From the NCBI GenBank assembly GCA_024234875.1, contig JACKNM010000016.1:74863-138862 (forward strand): a stretch of DNA of 64,000 nt, given 5' to 3'. The position numbers were made by a program, and so were the translations under genes. Source of the stretch: Ectothiorhodospiraceae bacterium (GTDB taxonomy: Bacteria; Pseudomonadota; Gammaproteobacteria; HK1). How positions within the stretch are numbered: position 1 is the stretch's first letter; each line of letters begins with the position of its first letter. Shown one piece after another: positions 53,055 through 61,019 of the stretch. The notes below the pieces were generated by a model, which saw only the letters and a list, made by a program, of their open reading frames with translations, was not told the origin of the DNA and made no database searches.

Positions 53055-53806
53055 GCGCCACCCGCCGGCTGACCGGGTGGCGTGCCCGATGGGCGGGGCG
53101 TGAGCGCCCGGTCGCGCACGTGCCGGGGCCGGTGGTGCTCGCCCTGGTGCTGGCGCTGGCGGGGCAGATCGTGTGGCACGCGGCGCGACCGGGCCCGAGC
53201 GCGCGCGTGGTCGCCCTGCCGCCGGCGCCGCCGCACGGCGTCGCGGCGCTCGGCTCGCTCGGTGACCCGGTACTGGGCGCCAAGCTGCTGATGCTCTGGC
53301 TGCAGGCATTCGACAACCAGCCCGGGGTCAGCGTGCCGCTCGCCTCCCTGGACTACCAGCGGGTACGTGAGTGGTTGGATCTCGCGCTCCGGCTCGACCC
53401 GCGCATCCAGTACCCGCTGCTCGCGGCGGCACGGGTCTATGGCAGCGTCGCCGATCCCGAGCGCAAACGCGCGATGTTCGAGTTCGTGCGCGAGCGGTTC
53501 CTCGACGACCCGGACCGGCGATGGCCGTGGCTCGCGCACGCGGTGATTGCGGCCAAGCACCAGCTCCACGACCTCCCGCTCGCGCTCCGCTACGCGCGCG
53601 ACCTCACCGAGCACGCTCGAGGCCCCGGGGTCCCGGCATGGGCCCGCGACATGTCGGTCATCGTCCTGCAGGAGATGGGTGAGCTCGAGGCAGCGAGAAT
53701 CCTGATCGGCGGGCTGCTGGAGAGCGGCCGGGTGAGCGACCCGCACGAGGTCCGCTTCCTCGTCGGTCGTCTGGCCGAGATCGAGCAGGCCGAGCGCGCG
53801 CGCTGA
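53051..53806 (+). CDS. Membrane-anchored helical (TPR-like) protein of unknown function
   Basis: A 251-residue protein with one transmembrane helix (about residues 26-44) and a helical soluble part with repeat-like hairpins. These run from VREWLDLALRLDPRIQYPLL through LPLALRYARDLTEHA to MGELEAARILIGGLLE, consistent with three or four TPR-like repeats. It overlaps the ABC permease by 4 bases (GTGA), so the two are translationally coupled and probably form one transport or assembly unit. No known family is identified. Confidence 0.65.
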   Translation: MSATRRLTGWRARWAGRERPVAHVPGPVVLALVLALAGQIVWHAARPGPSARVVALPPAPPHGVAALGSLGDPVLGAKLLMLWLQAFDNQPGVSVPLASLDYQRVREWLDLALRLDPRIQYPLLAAARVYGSVADPERKRAMFEFVRERFLDDPDRRWPWLAHAVIAAKHQLHDLPLALRYARDLTEHARGPGVPAWARDMSVIVLQEMGELEAARILIGGLLESGRVSDPHEVRFLVGRLAEIEQAERAR

Positions 53807-53810
53807 ACGC

Positions 53811-53884
53811 GGCGCCGCCAGTCCCCGTCGAGGCCGGTCGGGAGCAGGCTCGCGCAGGGCGGTGCCTGTCGAAATTTCGACAGG
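53811..53884. repeat. Composite repeat with a perfect 20-base palindrome
   Basis: Halves of the dispersed palindrome (GCCAGTCCCC at 53817-53826 and GGCGGTGCCTGTC near its end) run into a perfect palindrome CCTGTCGAAATTTCGACAGG at 53865-53884. The element fills the gap between convergent genes and could end both transcripts as a hairpin, but has no U-run. Confidence 0.6.
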
Positions 53885-53932
53885 GTGGCGAAACCACGAC
53901 ACAATTCGGCCGGCCGGATCGTGCGTCGGCGG

Positions 53933-55195
53933 TCAGCCGACGCTGTAGCGGATCTCGCCTCGCCAGCCCCGCGGCGGCGGCGCGCGGCGGTACTCCGCGA
54001 TCCGCGCGAGGTAGTAGTCGTAGAGCGGATCGCCCGGGTTGGCCTCCTTCAACGCCCGGAACTGGCTCTCCGCCTGGTCCCACATCCGGCTCTGGTAGCA
54101 GTGCAACGCCTCGTTGTGACGGTGCATGGAGCCGACGATGGTGCTCGCCGGATCGGTGGCCGGATTGCAGGGCTCGAAGATCCGCTCGAGCCGGTTCTTG
54201 CCCTTGACCTGGACCAGCCCGAGCTCGCGATACGTCACCGCCGGGAATCCGCGCCGCGTGCCCTCGCCGACGATGATGCGCGTGCGATAGATGCGGGTGA
54301 GCTCCTCCAGGCGCGCCGCGAGATTCACCGCGTCGCCGACCACCGTGTAGGCGATCCGCTGCGGCGAGCCCATGTTGCCCACCGCCATCGTCCCACTGTT
54401 GATGCCGATGCCCATGTGCACCTCCGGCCAGCCGCGGGCGAGGAACTCCACGCGCAGCCGCGCGAGCGCGTCCTGCATCTCGAACGCGGCCGACACCGCG
54501 TTGGCGGCGTGGCTCGAGTCCGGAACCGGGGCGCCCCAGAACGCCATCACACCGTCGCCGAGGTACTTGTCGATGATCCCCTTGTGCCGGTAGATGATTC
54601 GAGAAAGTGTCGAGAAAACAGCGTTCAGGAGCAGAACCAGCTCGCGGGGCTCGAGCCGCTCGGCAATCGAGGTGAAGTCGTGGATGTCGCAGAACATGAC
54701 GCTCATGTCCCGCGACTCGCCATCCAGCCGAACCCGGCCCGGGTCGTTGCCGAGGCTGGATGCGAGCTCGGCCGGCACGTACTGACCGAAGATCTCGACC
54801 AGGCGCTGCTTGCGCCGGGTCTCCGCGAAGTAGCTGTAGAGCACGTTGGTGACGAACAGCACGAGGACGACGCCGAGCCCGGTCTGAAGCGGCATGCGCT
54901 CGACCGGATGGGCGCTCAGATAGGAGGACCAGCCGACGACCGCGGCCGCCGCCAGCGTCAGCAACGAGGCCCGGATCGGCGCGAGGACGGGGAGCAGCAC
55001 CGCCAGGGCGACACCGGTCGCGGCAATCACGACCGCATGCGCGGCTCCCGCGCCGAGCTGGTCCAACAGCCCGGCCGCACCCGACCACGGCAGGCGTCCG
55101 ACCCCGGCGACCACGGCGACGAGCACCGCGCCGAGCACCGCGATCTGCGCCGCGTGGTTGCGGACTGTGTCGAGAGCTGCCTGGCGACCCATCAC
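53933..55195 (-). CDS. Membrane class III adenylate/guanylate cyclase
   Basis: A 420-residue protein with an N-terminal membrane region of about four to five helices (to residue 125), then a class III cyclase domain (about 155-335). Metal-binding aspartates are in FCDIHDF and GDGVMAFWG; the base-contacting Lys is in DKYLGDG. The second specificity position is Thr (YTVVGDAVNLAAR), as in class IIIb cyclases, so cAMP is the likely product. A C-terminal helical segment (NEALHCYQSRMWDQAESQF) resembles a TPR. It is transcribed away from the tandem pilins across a 326-base gap. A link to pilus control is suggested by position only. Confidence 0.87.
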   Translation of the reverse strand: MMGRQAALDTVRNHAAQIAVLGAVLVAVVAGVGRLPWSGAAGLLDQLGAGAAHAVVIAATGVALAVLLPVLAPIRASLLTLAAAAVVGWSSYLSAHPVERMPLQTGLGVVLVLFVTNVLYSYFAETRRKQRLVEIFGQYVPAELASSLGNDPGRVRLDGESRDMSVMFCDIHDFTSIAERLEPRELVLLLNAVFSTLSRIIYRHKGIIDKYLGDGVMAFWGAPVPDSSHAANAVSAAFEMQDALARLRVEFLARGWPEVHMGIGINSGTMAVGNMGSPQRIAYTVVGDAVNLAARLEELTRIYRTRIIVGEGTRRGFPAVTYRELGLVQVKGKNRLERIFEPCNPATDPASTIVGSMHRHNEALHCYQSRMWDQAESQFRALKEANPGDPLYDYYLARIAEYRRAPPPRGWRGEIRYSVG

Positions 55196-55521
55196 CCGCC
55201 GGTCCGTCTCCGCATCGACCCATGTCGGTTGCGCTTCCCACGTCCCGATGCGATGGGAGTCGTCGGCTCGCGCGCGGGTGCGGCGAGTCTAGAGACCGTG
55301 GTCGGGTGAGGCAAGGTGCGGCTGAGGTCGACCTGGCACGCGAATTGCTGGATCTCCGGTCAAGGGACAGGGATGGCGCCAGGCGTCGCGATGACGGCTC
55401 GCCGGCACCATCCGCACAACAACACCGGCGGTGCCGCCGCGCGAGGCGGGCGGACGGCCCTCCGGGTCGACCTTGGCATGGCGTTCCGGGCCCATGTGCC
55501 CGGTCACGGAGACCGAAGATC
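55196..55521. other. Divergent regulatory gap between the cyclase and first pilin
   Basis: A 326-base region containing the sigma-54 promoter at 55334-55349 and presumably the upstream activator sites and the cyclase promoter. It is somewhat repetitive in GC-rich tracts. No gene is supported here; the frames lack any recognisable domain. Confidence 0.5.
55334..55349 (+). promoter_or_regulatory. Sigma-54 (RpoN) promoter of the first tandem pilin
   Basis: TGGCACG, four bases, then TTGCT: a full match to the -24/-12 sigma-54 consensus (TGGCACG-N4-TTGCW) with correct GG-to-GC spacing. Transcription would begin near 55360, about 160 bases upstream of the pilin ATG at 55522. Sigma-54 promoters need an AAA+ activator; one with an intact GAFTGA loop is encoded at 34688-36172. 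Confidence 0.78.
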
Positions 55522-56244
55522 ATGTTCCGCAGACAAGCTGGCTTCACCCTCGTCGAGATCGCGATCGTGCTCGTGATCATCGGTCTGCTGCTCGGGGGGA
55601 TTCTGAAGGGGCAGGAGCTCATCAACTCCGCTCGCGTGCGCAACCTCGCCGACACCACCTCCGGCATCCAGGCCGCCTACTACGGCTTCATCGACCGCTT
55701 CCGCCGCGTGCCCGGGGACTGGGACGGCCCCACCGCCCAGCAGGCCATCGGCGTCGCCATCAACAGCCCGGGCGGCAACAACAACGGTCGGCTCGACCAT
55801 CCCGCGGGCTCGGAGTACGGCGAGCCGATCTCGCTGTGGGAGCAGCTCTCGAAGGCCGGCTTCATCCAGGGCTCGTTCAACGGTGGTGTGGCGACCGACG
55901 AGCCCGACACCACCAACAACATGGCGCCGCAGAACGCGTTCAACCAGATCATCTCGATCGGGCGGACGGACGATTACCAGGGCGTCAATCCGGTCCGCCT
56001 CAACGTGGTGGTCGGCCGCGGCGTGCCGGTCAACATCATGCGTGAGCTGGACGTGAAGATGGACGACGGCGTGCCCGACACCGGGGTGCTGCGCGCGACC
56101 CAGGTCGACGGCTCGGTGACCGTGTTCGCGCGCACCAACGAGTGGGGCGGGATGCTGACCGCGTGCATCGACAACACCGGCGGCACGATGATCTGGAACA
56201 TCTCCGCCGACGCCCAGGACTGCAACGGCGTCTATCTGTACTGA
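55522..56244 (+). CDS. Type IV pilin, tandem copy 1
   Basis: A 240-residue prepilin with a short leader (MFRRQAG) and the conserved helix FTLVEIAIVLVIIGLLLGGI with Glu at +5. The globular part has VPGDWDG, GGNNNGRLDHPAG (a turn rich in Asn and Asp that could bind calcium), MDDGVPDTGV and ARTNEWGG. A C-terminal cysteine pair (TACID ... DCNG) would form the disulfide loop of type IV pilins. It is close in sequence along its whole length to the next pilin. Preceded by a sigma-54 promoter; a GGAGA ribosome site lies about nine bases before the ATG. It is a good candidate for the major pilin. Confidence 0.9.
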   Translation: MFRRQAGFTLVEIAIVLVIIGLLLGGILKGQELINSARVRNLADTTSGIQAAYYGFIDRFRRVPGDWDGPTAQQAIGVAINSPGGNNNGRLDHPAGSEYGEPISLWEQLSKAGFIQGSFNGGVATDEPDTTNNMAPQNAFNQIISIGRTDDYQGVNPVRLNVVVGRGVPVNIMRELDVKMDDGVPDTGVLRATQVDGSVTVFARTNEWGGMLTACIDNTGGTMIWNISADAQDCNGVYLY

Positions 56245-56643
56245 TTGCGCAGCGCGTCCCGCCGCAATCGCCCACCCCGCGGCCGAGCGCTGCGGGTGGG
56301 GGCGGGCCCGATGACGGACGAGGAGGTCTGTCGTCTGACGGCCCGCCTCGAGTCGTGATGATCTGCCTTGCGTCAAGTCCACAGGCCGCGCGGTGCGCGA
56401 TCCTCCGCAGCGCGGGAGGGTGGGAAGCGCCTTCGTCGGGTGACTCGGGCGCCATGACCTCCTTCCTGCACCGACCCTTTCGATCGCCGGCGCGTCGCCC
56501 GAGGAATGCCGGGTGCCCTCGTCGGCGTGTCGGGGAGCGTATAATCGCCATCACGCGGGCATGGCAGCCGCGGGGCGGAGCATCGCAGGGCAGGCGGTGG
56601 ACGACCCCGGGGCGCGACCCGCGCCATGACAAGGGACGTGGGT
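56245..56643 (+). other. Gap between the tandem pilins, with a possible promoter
   Basis: A 399-base gap. A perfect TATAAT lies at 56540-56545, about 100 bases before the second pilin, but no clear -35 box sits 16-18 bases upstream and I see no sigma-54 match. The second pilin may thus have its own, differently controlled promoter. No gene or repeat is otherwise seen. Confidence 0.4.
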
Positions 56644-57393
56644 ATGAACGGGATAACCGAGAGCGCTCGGTCGTCTCGGGCCGGCCAGCGTGGCTTCTCC
56701 ATCGTGGAGGTGGCCATCGTGCTGGTGATCATCGGCTTGCTCCTGGGGGGGATCCTCAAGGGGCAGGAGATGATGAACAGCGCCCGGGTGCGCAACCTGG
56801 CCGACATGACCGCGGCGGTGCGGGCCGCCTACTTCGGCTTCATCGACCGCTATCGAAACGTCCCGGGCGACTGGGACGGGGCGGAGGCCAGCCGGGCGAT
56901 CGGCGTGGCCCTGGTCTCGCCTGGCGGTAACAACAACGGCCGACTGGACCACCCCGCCGGCCAGGAGTACGGGGAGCCGATCGCGGCGTGGGAGCAACTC
57001 GCGAAGTCCGGATTCCTGCAGGGGAACTACGTCGGCGGAGCGGCGACCGACGAGCCCGATGCCGGCAGCAACCAGGCGCCCCTCAACGCATTCAACAACG
57101 TCGTGAGCATCGGGCGGACGCCGGACTACGAGGGCGTGAGCCCGGTGGCCCTCGGGGTGATCGTCGGCCGTGGCGTCCCTGTGCGCATCGCACAGGAGCT
57201 CGACACCAAGATGGACGACGGGGTGCCGGATACCGGTGTCATGCGGGCCACCGCCGCCGATGGCTCGGTGACGGTGTTCGCGCGGACCAACGAGTGGGGC
57301 GGCCGCGAGTCTGCGTGCGTCACCACCAGCGCCCCAATCATCTGGGACGTCGCCGCCGACTCCCAGGACTGCAACTCGGTGCTGCTGTTCTAG
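56644..57393 (+). CDS. Type IV pilin, tandem copy 2
   Basis: A 249-residue prepilin with a longer leader of 17 residues ending QRG and the helix FSIVEVAIVLVIIGLLLGGI (Glu at +5). From the helix to the C-terminus it follows copy 1 closely: NSARVRNLAD, VPGDWDG, GGNNNGRLDHPAG, MDDGVPDTGV, ARTNEWGG and the Cys pair (SACVT ... DCNS). Differences cluster in surface loops. This is a gene duplication, possibly providing a second pilin type or an antigenic or minor subunit. ATG at 56644 has an AGGGA site upstream; ATG at 56626 is possible. Confidence 0.88.
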   Translation: MNGITESARSSRAGQRGFSIVEVAIVLVIIGLLLGGILKGQEMMNSARVRNLADMTAAVRAAYFGFIDRYRNVPGDWDGAEASRAIGVALVSPGGNNNGRLDHPAGQEYGEPIAAWEQLAKSGFLQGNYVGGAATDEPDAGSNQAPLNAFNNVVSIGRTPDYEGVSPVALGVIVGRGVPVRIAQELDTKMDDGVPDTGVMRATAADGSVTVFARTNEWGGRESACVTTSAPIIWDVAADSQDCNSVLLF

Positions 57394-57460
57394 TCCGCGC
57401 GCGGCGGCACGGCGGGGGGCTGGTCGGGCGGTGCGTGGGGTCGCTGCAGGGCGCCGGGTC

Positions 57461-58183
57461 ATGAGCGACGCGGTGCCCGCGCTCGTCCTCGACGGGGTGC
57501 GCAAGCGCTTCGGCTCCCACGTGGTCCTCGACGGCATCGACCTCGAGATTCCGCGCGGCGAGTTCTTCGGCCTGGTCGGCGTGAACGGGGCCGGCAAGAC
57601 CACCTCGATCAAGGCGTTGCTCGACTTCAGCGCCATCGACGGTGGTGCGATCCGGATTCTCGGGGTCCCCCACCGCGAGGTGCGGGCCCGTGATCAGGTG
57701 GCGTTCCTGCCCGAGCGCTTCCTACCACCCTATTTCCTGACCGGGGCGGAGTTCCTGCGCCACGCCGCGGCGCTGCGCGGCGAGTCCCTCGATGCCGACG
57801 CCGCGCTGGCCATGTGCGCGGCGCTCGACCTCGACGCGAGCGCGCTCGCGCGTCCGGTGCGCCAGCTTTCCAAGGGCATGGCACAGAAGCTCGGATTGGC
57901 GAGCTGCTTCCTGTCCCGGCGCGCGCTGTTCGTGCTCGACGAGCCGATGAGTGGGCTCGATCCGAAGGCGCGACTGCTGGTCAAGCGCCAGCTCACCGCG
58001 CTACGCAGCGCCGGCCCGGCAGTGTTCTTCAGCACCCACATGCTGACCGACGTCGAGGAGCTGTGCGACCGCATGGGGATCCTGCACCAGGGTCGGCTGC
58101 GGTTCGTGGGATCACCGGCGCAGTGCCGGGAGCGCTTCGCAGCCGAGTCGCTCGAGGCCGCCTACCTCGCCTGCATCTCCTGA
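57461..58183 (+). CDS. ABC transporter ATP-binding protein
   Basis: A 240-residue ABC ATPase: Walker A GVNGAGKTTSIKAL, Q-loop region VAFLPERF (Gln replaced by Glu/Pro, common in this subgroup), signature LSKGMAQKLGLA (a LSxGM form), Walker B LFVLDEPMSGLD and switch His in FFSTHM. The pattern matches ATPases paired with ABC-2 permeases (GldA/CcmA-like), so it probably energises the permease at 52281. It lies 67 bases after the second pilin on the same strand. Confidence 0.88.
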   Translation: MSDAVPALVLDGVRKRFGSHVVLDGIDLEIPRGEFFGLVGVNGAGKTTSIKALLDFSAIDGGAIRILGVPHREVRARDQVAFLPERFLPPYFLTGAEFLRHAAALRGESLDADAALAMCAALDLDASALARPVRQLSKGMAQKLGLASCFLSRRALFVLDEPMSGLDPKARLLVKRQLTALRSAGPAVFFSTHMLTDVEELCDRMGILHQGRLRFVGSPAQCRERFAAESLEAAYLACIS

Positions 58184-58205
58184 CCCGAGCCTGGGCCGCG
58201 TTCCT

Positions 58206-58240
58206 GGGGAGCAGGCCCCCCGGCGGCGGAGCCAGTTCCC
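58206..58240. repeat. Degenerate copy of the dispersed palindrome
   Basis: GGGGAGCAGGCCCCCCGGCGGCGGAGCCAGTTCCC keeps the GGCGGAGCCAGT half of the family and the outer GGGGA/TTCCC pair, with a changed left arm. It lies in the gap after the ABC ATPase gene. Confidence 0.5.
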
Positions 58241-58338
58241 GACCATCCCCACCCGGTCCATCGAAATCACCGGGCGGACGGTCTAGCATAGCCGCGCGTC
58301 GTCGGCGCAGACGCGCGCGGTCACGGAGCGCTCACGCG

Positions 58339-60993
58339 ATGGAACCGACCATCCTGAAGTTCATCGTCCGCCACAGCGCGCGCGAGCAAGTCGCGTTGTT
58401 GGTGATGACGGTGGCGGCGTTTCCCTTCCTGTATCTGTCGCTCGACCTGCCGAAGACCATCGTCAACGAGGCCATCGGCGGCAGCGAGTTCCCGCGGGAG
58501 CTGCTCGGCCACTCACTCGATCAGATCCCATACCTCCTCGTGTTGAGCACCGTGTTCCTCGCGCTGGTGCTGGTCAACGGCGCGTTCAAGTACGTCATCA
58601 ACGTCTATCGCGGCGTGGTCGGGGAGCGCATGCTGCGTCGGCTGCGGTATCAGCTCTACGAGAACGTCCTGCGCTTTCCGTTGCCGCACTTTCGCAAGCT
58701 CTCGCAGGGCGAGATCGTCTCCATGGTCACCGGGGAGACCGAGCCGCTCGGGGGCTACATCGGTGATGCGGTCGCGTTACCCGCATTCCAGGGTGGCACG
58801 TTGCTCACCATCCTGGTGTTCATGTTCGTGCAGGACCCGGTGCTCGGTGCTGCCGCCGTGGCCCTGTATCCGATTCAGGCCTATCTCATCCCCAAGCTGC
58901 AACGGCGGATCAACGCGCTCAAGAAGGAACGCGTGGTGCACGTGCGCAAGCTGTCGGAGCGCATCGGCGAGACCGTCAACGGCATTCACGAGGTGCATGC
59001 GCACGACACCGCGCGTTTCGAGCTCGCCGACTACGCCGAGCGCATCGGCGAGATCTATCGCATCCGGTACCAGATGTACGTGCTGAAGTTCTTCGTCAAG
59101 TTCCTCAACAACTTCATTGCACAGATCACGCCGTTCTTCTTCTATGCCATCGGCGGCTATCTGGTCATCACCGGAGATCTCTCGTTCGGTGCCCTGGTCG
59201 CGGTGCTGGCCGCGTACAAGGATCTCTCCTCACCGTGGAAGGAGCTGCTCGACTTCTACCAGACGAAGGAGGACGCCCGGGTCAAGTACGAGCTGCTCTA
59301 CGAGAGCTTCCAGCCACCGGGCCTGCTGGATCCCAGCTTGCGGCGAGGCGACCTGACCGAGGTGCCGCGGCTCTCGGGCGTGCTGCGGGCGGTCAAGCTC
59401 GACGTCCGCGAGGACGCCGATGCCGGCTCCGGCCACGAGACCAGCATGAGCTTCCGAGTCGAGATGCCGGCGCGGGTGGCCCTGGTCGGTGGATCGGGCA
59501 GCGGCCGCAAGCGTCTGGCCACCATTATCGGCGCGGTGAGGCGGCCACACTCGGGAAGCCTGCTGGTATCCGGTGTCGACCTTGCACGCGCCCCCCAGAT
59601 GCTGACCGGGGCGCGCATCGCCTATGTCGGCCAGGATCCGAAGCTGCGCGCCGGAACGCTTCGCGACAACCTCTTCTACGTGCTCAAGCACCGCCCGATC
59701 ACGCCCGTGAGCTACGACTCGGCGACCGCCGGCGTGGTGGCGGCCCGACTGCGTGACGCCCGGCTCGCGGGGAACTCCGAGGACGACACCGGTGCCGACT
59801 GGATCGACTACGCGGACATCGGCGTCGACGGGCGCGAGTCATTGGAGCACCGCGCCCTGGAGGCTCTGACCATCGCCGACATGGCCGACGACGCCTTCGC
59901 CCTCGGGCTCCAGGCGATGCTCGATCCGGCGGCCCACCCGTCGCTGGTCGAGCGCGCATTGCAGGCCCGCGCCGAGCTCCGCCATCGTCTCGACGAGCCG
60001 GAGCTCGCGGGGCTGGTCGAGCCGTTCGATCCCAGCGTCTACAACACCAACATGTCGGTGGCCGAGAACCTGGTGTTCGGGACGCCGCGCGACGACGCGT
60101 TGCGGCTCGACGACCCCACCGCCAGTCCCTATGTCCTGAGGGTGCTCGACGATACGGGACTCACCGACGACTTCGTCGAGATGGGGCGAAGCGTGGCGCA
60201 ACTGATGGTCGAGCTGTTCGCCGACATCGAGCCGGGGAGTGAGCTCGTCGAGCAGTTCAGCTTCATCTCCGGAGACGACCTGCCACAGTACAAGAGCCTG
60301 CTCGCGCGCATTCCGGCGGCAGGCGCAACGGCGCTCGGCGAGTCGGATCGACGGATGCTGATGGCGCTCGCGTTTCGGATCACCCCGGCGCGCCATCGCC
60401 TGGGTCTCATCGACGCGGCGATGCAGGATCGGCTGCTCGCGGCACGCGAGCTGTTCGCGCGCGGCTTCGGCGACGACGCGGCGCGGCCGGCGGTCGACTT
60501 CTTCGACGCCGAGCGCTTCAATCCCGCGGTGTCGCTGCAGGACAACGTGCTCTTCGGACGCCTCGTCTACGGCAAGCCCCGCAGCGCGGTCCGGGTCGGC
60601 GCTGCGGTGCGCGAGGTGGTCGAGAAGCTCGGCATGCGCGAGGCGGTGATCGCCGCCGGGCTCGATTTCTCGGTCGGGGTCGGCGGCAGTCGACTGAGCC
60701 CGTCGCAGCGACAGAAGGTGGGCATCGCGCGTGCGGTGCTCAAGCGTCCCGACATCATGGTGGTGGACGAGGCGACGGCGGTGCTGGACGGCGGATCGCA
60801 GGAGCGCGTGCTCGAGAACCTGTTCCGGGAGATGCAGGGGCGTACCTTGATCTGGCTGGTGCAGCATGCCAGTCTTGCCCGCCGTTTCGAGCGGGTGATC
60901 GTCCTCGAGGACGGTCATGTGGTGGAGGAGGGCGAGCCGCAGGCCCTCGATCGGCCCGACACCGTGTTCGGGCAGCTCGTCGCCGCGCACTGA
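58339..60993 (+). CDS. ABC exporter with a degenerate Walker A and an expanded nucleotide-binding domain
   Basis: An 884-residue fusion. Residues about 1-300 are a type I ABC exporter membrane domain (SLDLPKTIVNEAIGG, VGERMLRRLRYQLYENVLRF). The ATPase begins near 355. Its P-loop reads GGSGSGRKR (about 384-392): Arg replaces the nucleotide-binding Lys and Lys the following Ser/Thr. The signature is LSPSQRQKVGIARA (about 786) and Walker B is MVVDEATAVLD with the catalytic Glu and switch His (QHASL) kept. About 350 residues separate Q-loop and signature, normally about 50. That stretch carries three copies of a D/E-N-L/V-x-F motif (about 440, 575 and 735). It is paired with a cyclic-nucleotide-binding protein. 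Substrate unknown. Confidence 0.85.
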   Translation: MEPTILKFIVRHSAREQVALLVMTVAAFPFLYLSLDLPKTIVNEAIGGSEFPRELLGHSLDQIPYLLVLSTVFLALVLVNGAFKYVINVYRGVVGERMLRRLRYQLYENVLRFPLPHFRKLSQGEIVSMVTGETEPLGGYIGDAVALPAFQGGTLLTILVFMFVQDPVLGAAAVALYPIQAYLIPKLQRRINALKKERVVHVRKLSERIGETVNGIHEVHAHDTARFELADYAERIGEIYRIRYQMYVLKFFVKFLNNFIAQITPFFFYAIGGYLVITGDLSFGALVAVLAAYKDLSSPWKELLDFYQTKEDARVKYELLYESFQPPGLLDPSLRRGDLTEVPRLSGVLRAVKLDVREDADAGSGHETSMSFRVEMPARVALVGGSGSGRKRLATIIGAVRRPHSGSLLVSGVDLARAPQMLTGARIAYVGQDPKLRAGTLRDNLFYVLKHRPITPVSYDSATAGVVAARLRDARLAGNSEDDTGADWIDYADIGVDGRESLEHRALEALTIADMADDAFALGLQAMLDPAAHPSLVERALQARAELRHRLDEPELAGLVEPFDPSVYNTNMSVAENLVFGTPRDDALRLDDPTASPYVLRVLDDTGLTDDFVEMGRSVAQLMVELFADIEPGSELVEQFSFISGDDLPQYKSLLARIPAAGATALGESDRRMLMALAFRITPARHRLGLIDAAMQDRLLAARELFARGFGDDAARPAVDFFDAERFNPAVSLQDNVLFGRLVYGKPRSAVRVGAAVREVVEKLGMREAVIAAGLDFSVGVGGSRLSPSQRQKVGIARAVLKRPDIMVVDEATAVLDGGSQERVLENLFREMQGRTLIWLVQHASLARRFERVIVLEDGHVVEEGEPQALDRPDTVFGQLVAAH

Positions 60994-61019
60994 CGCGGAC
61001 GGCGAGCGGAGGACGCGCA

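Noticed and set aside
53865..53884. Rho-independent terminator
   Set aside because: The palindrome is perfect but no T-run follows on either strand, so only a hairpin can be claimed.
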